Below, piece after piece: positions 62,546 to 64,000 of a DNA stretch of 64,000 nt (the stretch's first letter is position 1; each line of letters begins with the position of its first letter). The notes beneath the pieces are model-generated. The model did no database searches. It was not told where the DNA came from and saw nothing but the letters and a program-made list of their open reading frames with translations. The position numbers were made by a program, and so were the translations under genes. This DNA is from JACMLX01 sp040384325 (GTDB lineage: Bacteria; Gemmatimonadota; Gemmatimonadetes; Gemmatimonadales; Gemmatimonadaceae), in assembly GCA_040384325.1 (NCBI GenBank), contig JAZKJL010000003.1:248001-312000 (forward strand), in the 5' to 3' direction.

Positions 62546-63804
62546 TGCGCCGATTCACGGGCGTGCTGCTGGCGGCGCTGTTCGCTGCGCCGTCGCTGGC
62601 CGCGCAGCACCTGCTGGTGCCGATGGATGACGACCAGCGCAATCACCTCAAGGCGTACGGCCTGACCTACGCGGCGCTTCAGCGGACCGAGAAGGCGGAG
62701 TGGCTGCTGAACTATCGTGGCGGCGCGTTCCTGCTGCTCGACACGCCGGGTACGCGTCGTCGTGCGGGATTGGATGGCGTGTCGGTGACGGCGCTGGACG
62801 ATGCGGCGCTGGCCGCAGTGCGCACCCAGATGGCGGGCGGCAACTTCGACGCCGTGCCACTGGAGCGGGCGCCGAAGGTGGCGATCTACTCACCGCCGAA
62901 TGCCAATCCCTGGGACGACGCGGTGACCATCGCGCTGGATTACGCCGGCATTCCCTACACGAAGGTGTGGGACCCGGAAGTGATCGCCGGTGATTTGTCG
63001 AAGTACGAATGGCTGCACCTGCACCACGAGGACTTCACCGGGCAGTACAACAAGTTCTACATCTCGTATCGCGGCAGCCCGTGGTTCATCAACCAGGTGA
63101 ATCGGACCGTGGCGCAGGCCAAGCAGCTGGGCTTCCAGAACGTGCCGGGGCTGAAGAAGGCGGTGGCGGAGAGGATGCGGCAGTATGTGGACAACGGCGG
63201 GTTCCTGTTCGCGATGTGCGGCGCGACCGAGACGCTGGAACTGGCGATCGCCGGCGCCGGCGTGGACATCTCCAGCAGCTTCGCCGACGGCACGCCGATG
63301 GACCCCGATGCCGACCAGAAGATGGACTGGACGAAGGCCTTCGCGGTGCAGAACGCACACCTCGAACCGAGTCCGCTGATCAACAGCATGAGCGACATCG
63401 ACGGACATCAGGTGAACGTGCCGGGACGTCGCCGCGCGCTGGGCACCTTCAGCCTGTTCGCCTTCTCGGCCAAGCTGGATCCGGTGCCGACGATGCTGAC
63501 GCAGGATCATCGCTCGGTGCTGCAGGACTACTACGGCGTGACGACCAGCTTCACCAAGTCCACGCTGAAGCCGGGAACGCGCGTGCTGGCGTACTCCGAC
63601 GGCATGCCGCTGGCCAAGTACATCCACGGCAGCTACGGCAAGGGTGCGTGGACATTCCTCGGCGGACACGATCCCGAGGATCCGCAGCACGAGGTGGGTG
63701 CGGCACCGACCGACCTGTCGATGCATCCGTCATCGCCCGGCTATCGGCTGATCCTGAACAACGTGCTGTTTCCGGCGGCGCAGAAGAAGCCGCGGAAGAC
63801 CTGA
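62545..63804 (+). CDS. Exported class I amidotransferase-fold protein
   Basis: The 419-residue precursor has a signal peptide (LLAALFAAPSLAAQ). The body contains VAIYSPPNANPWDDAV, LHLHHEDFTGQYNKF and a nucleophile-elbow-like GFLFAMCGATETLEL with a Cys. FLGGHDPEDPQH near the end is a possible His/Asp pair. It looks like a class I glutamine-amidotransferase fold without a synthetase partner, as in DUF4159-type clusters. The frame begins with GTG at 62542; the ATG at 62545 overlaps the previous stop. Function is unknown. Confidence 0.75.
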   Translation: MRRFTGVLLAALFAAPSLAAQHLLVPMDDDQRNHLKAYGLTYAALQRTEKAEWLLNYRGGAFLLLDTPGTRRRAGLDGVSVTALDDAALAAVRTQMAGGNFDAVPLERAPKVAIYSPPNANPWDDAVTIALDYAGIPYTKVWDPEVIAGDLSKYEWLHLHHEDFTGQYNKFYISYRGSPWFINQVNRTVAQAKQLGFQNVPGLKKAVAERMRQYVDNGGFLFAMCGATETLELAIAGAGVDISSSFADGTPMDPDADQKMDWTKAFAVQNAHLEPSPLINSMSDIDGHQVNVPGRRRALGTFSLFAFSAKLDPVPTMLTQDHRSVLQDYYGVTTSFTKSTLKPGTRVLAYSDGMPLAKYIHGSYGKGAWTFLGGHDPEDPQHEVGAAPTDLSMHPSSPGYRLILNNVLFPAAQKKPRKT

Positions 63805-63818
63805 GCGGCAGCACGGCC

Positions 63819-63840
63819 AGGCGTTTTGGGCGAAACGCCT
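63819..63840 (+). terminator. Terminator hairpin after the amidotransferase-fold gene
   Basis: A perfect 8-base stem AGGCGTTT/AAACGCCT with loop TGGGCG begins 15 bases past the stop at 63804. No T tract follows. It likely ends the rsmI-DUF4159-DUF4175 transcript before the last, partial gene. Confidence 0.6.
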
Positions 63841-63892
63841 AGGTCCGCGCGACGCTCGCGCGGCGCGACCCGACTTTCGGTAGATTATCGGG

Positions 63893-64000
63893 ATGACGCG
63901 CCGCGCCAAGGCCGCCCGGGCTGACGACACACCACCGGACTTTCGCATCGCCACGGCCGCCGCCGCGGCGATGCGCGTCGCCATCCGGCTGGCGGGCGGG
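63893..64000 (+). CDS. Partial gene running off the window end
   Basis: An open frame begins with ATG at 63893 and remains open for 36 codons to the window edge. The N-terminus is basic and Ala-rich (MTRRAKAARADD, then a hydrophobic-alternating segment). Nothing identifies its family. It is credible as a start because it follows a terminator-like hairpin. Confidence 0.4.
   Translation, partial: MTRRAKAARADDTPPDFRIATAAAAAMRVAIRLAGG

Noticed and set aside
63881..63892. TAGATT box as promoter of the last partial gene
   Set aside because: No matching -35 element lies at a usual distance, and the box is almost on top of the start codon.

Overview
The window is a dense, high-GC stretch of bacterial chromosome, mostly housekeeping and envelope genes with many secreted or lipoprotein enzymes. 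Gene content suggests a Gram-negative member of the Gemmatimonadota. The clues are a LolA-like carrier, outer-membrane barrel and SPOR proteins, a large peptidase/TolB-propeller/barrel protein, many secreted amidohydrolases, DUF4159/DUF4175 genes and a DUF2232 gene inside a ribosomal operon. This is inferred from family content, not from a marker-gene comparison. I see no transposase, integrase, prophage or CRISPR array.

Layout. 0-7 kb: a secreted Ig-like/LVIVD repeat protein diverges from a YncE-like propeller protein with a Met/His-rich insert; then a 32-residue membrane peptide, a sodium:solute symporter and a secreted amidohydrolase follow in tight order. 7.0-7.35 kb: a long imperfect inverted repeat. 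7.3-14.4 kb: RluA-type pseudouridine synthase, DAACS symporter, creatininase-like amidase, glycolipid-binding-like protein, LolA-like protein, DAHP synthase and a metallo-beta-lactamase-fold hydrolase. 14.4-14.75 kb: repeat element A. 14.8-25.2 kb (minus strand): rsfS, a peptidase/TolB/barrel protein, two SPOR proteins and smc. 25.5-27.6 kb: rpsF-rpsR-DUF2232-rplI. 27.8-34.8 kb: quinone oxidoreductase, amidohydrolase lipoprotein, LytTR regulator with its LytS-type kinase, a phosphodiesterase lipoprotein and a GGDEF protein.

34.8-43.0 kb is the most interesting part. Three minus-strand genes (GNAT acyltransferase, N-succinylamino-acid-racemase-type enolase, M20 hydrolase) match the set known for irreversible D- to L-amino-acid conversion. 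They diverge from a plus-strand unit of N-acyl-D-amino-acid deacylase lipoprotein, GntR/FCD regulator and an exported fusion of a serine beta-lactamase-fold domain with a VanX-type D-Ala-D-Ala dipeptidase. The 114-base space between them carries the palindrome TGTATACA overlapping a plausible promoter. The simplest reading is one regulated locus that frees D-amino acids from peptidoglycan-type material outside the cytoplasm and converts them to L-amino acids inside. 43.0-44.3 kb adds an exported M20 peptidase.

44.3-44.76 kb: repeat element B, related to A. 44.8-50.2 kb: a small membrane protein, ychF, pth, rplY, prs, a double VanZ-like protein and tRNA-Gln(UUG). 50.2-56.7 kb: ispE, a flippase-like membrane protein, a degenerate Hpt protein, pdxJ, a lipoprotein, methylmalonyl-CoA epimerase, trxA and rsmI. 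56.7-63.8 kb: an overlapping unit starting at rsmI with DUF4159, a Gln-rich DUF4175 protein, a tetratricopeptide-like protein and an exported amidotransferase-fold protein. The window ends in the first 36 codons of a further plus-strand gene.
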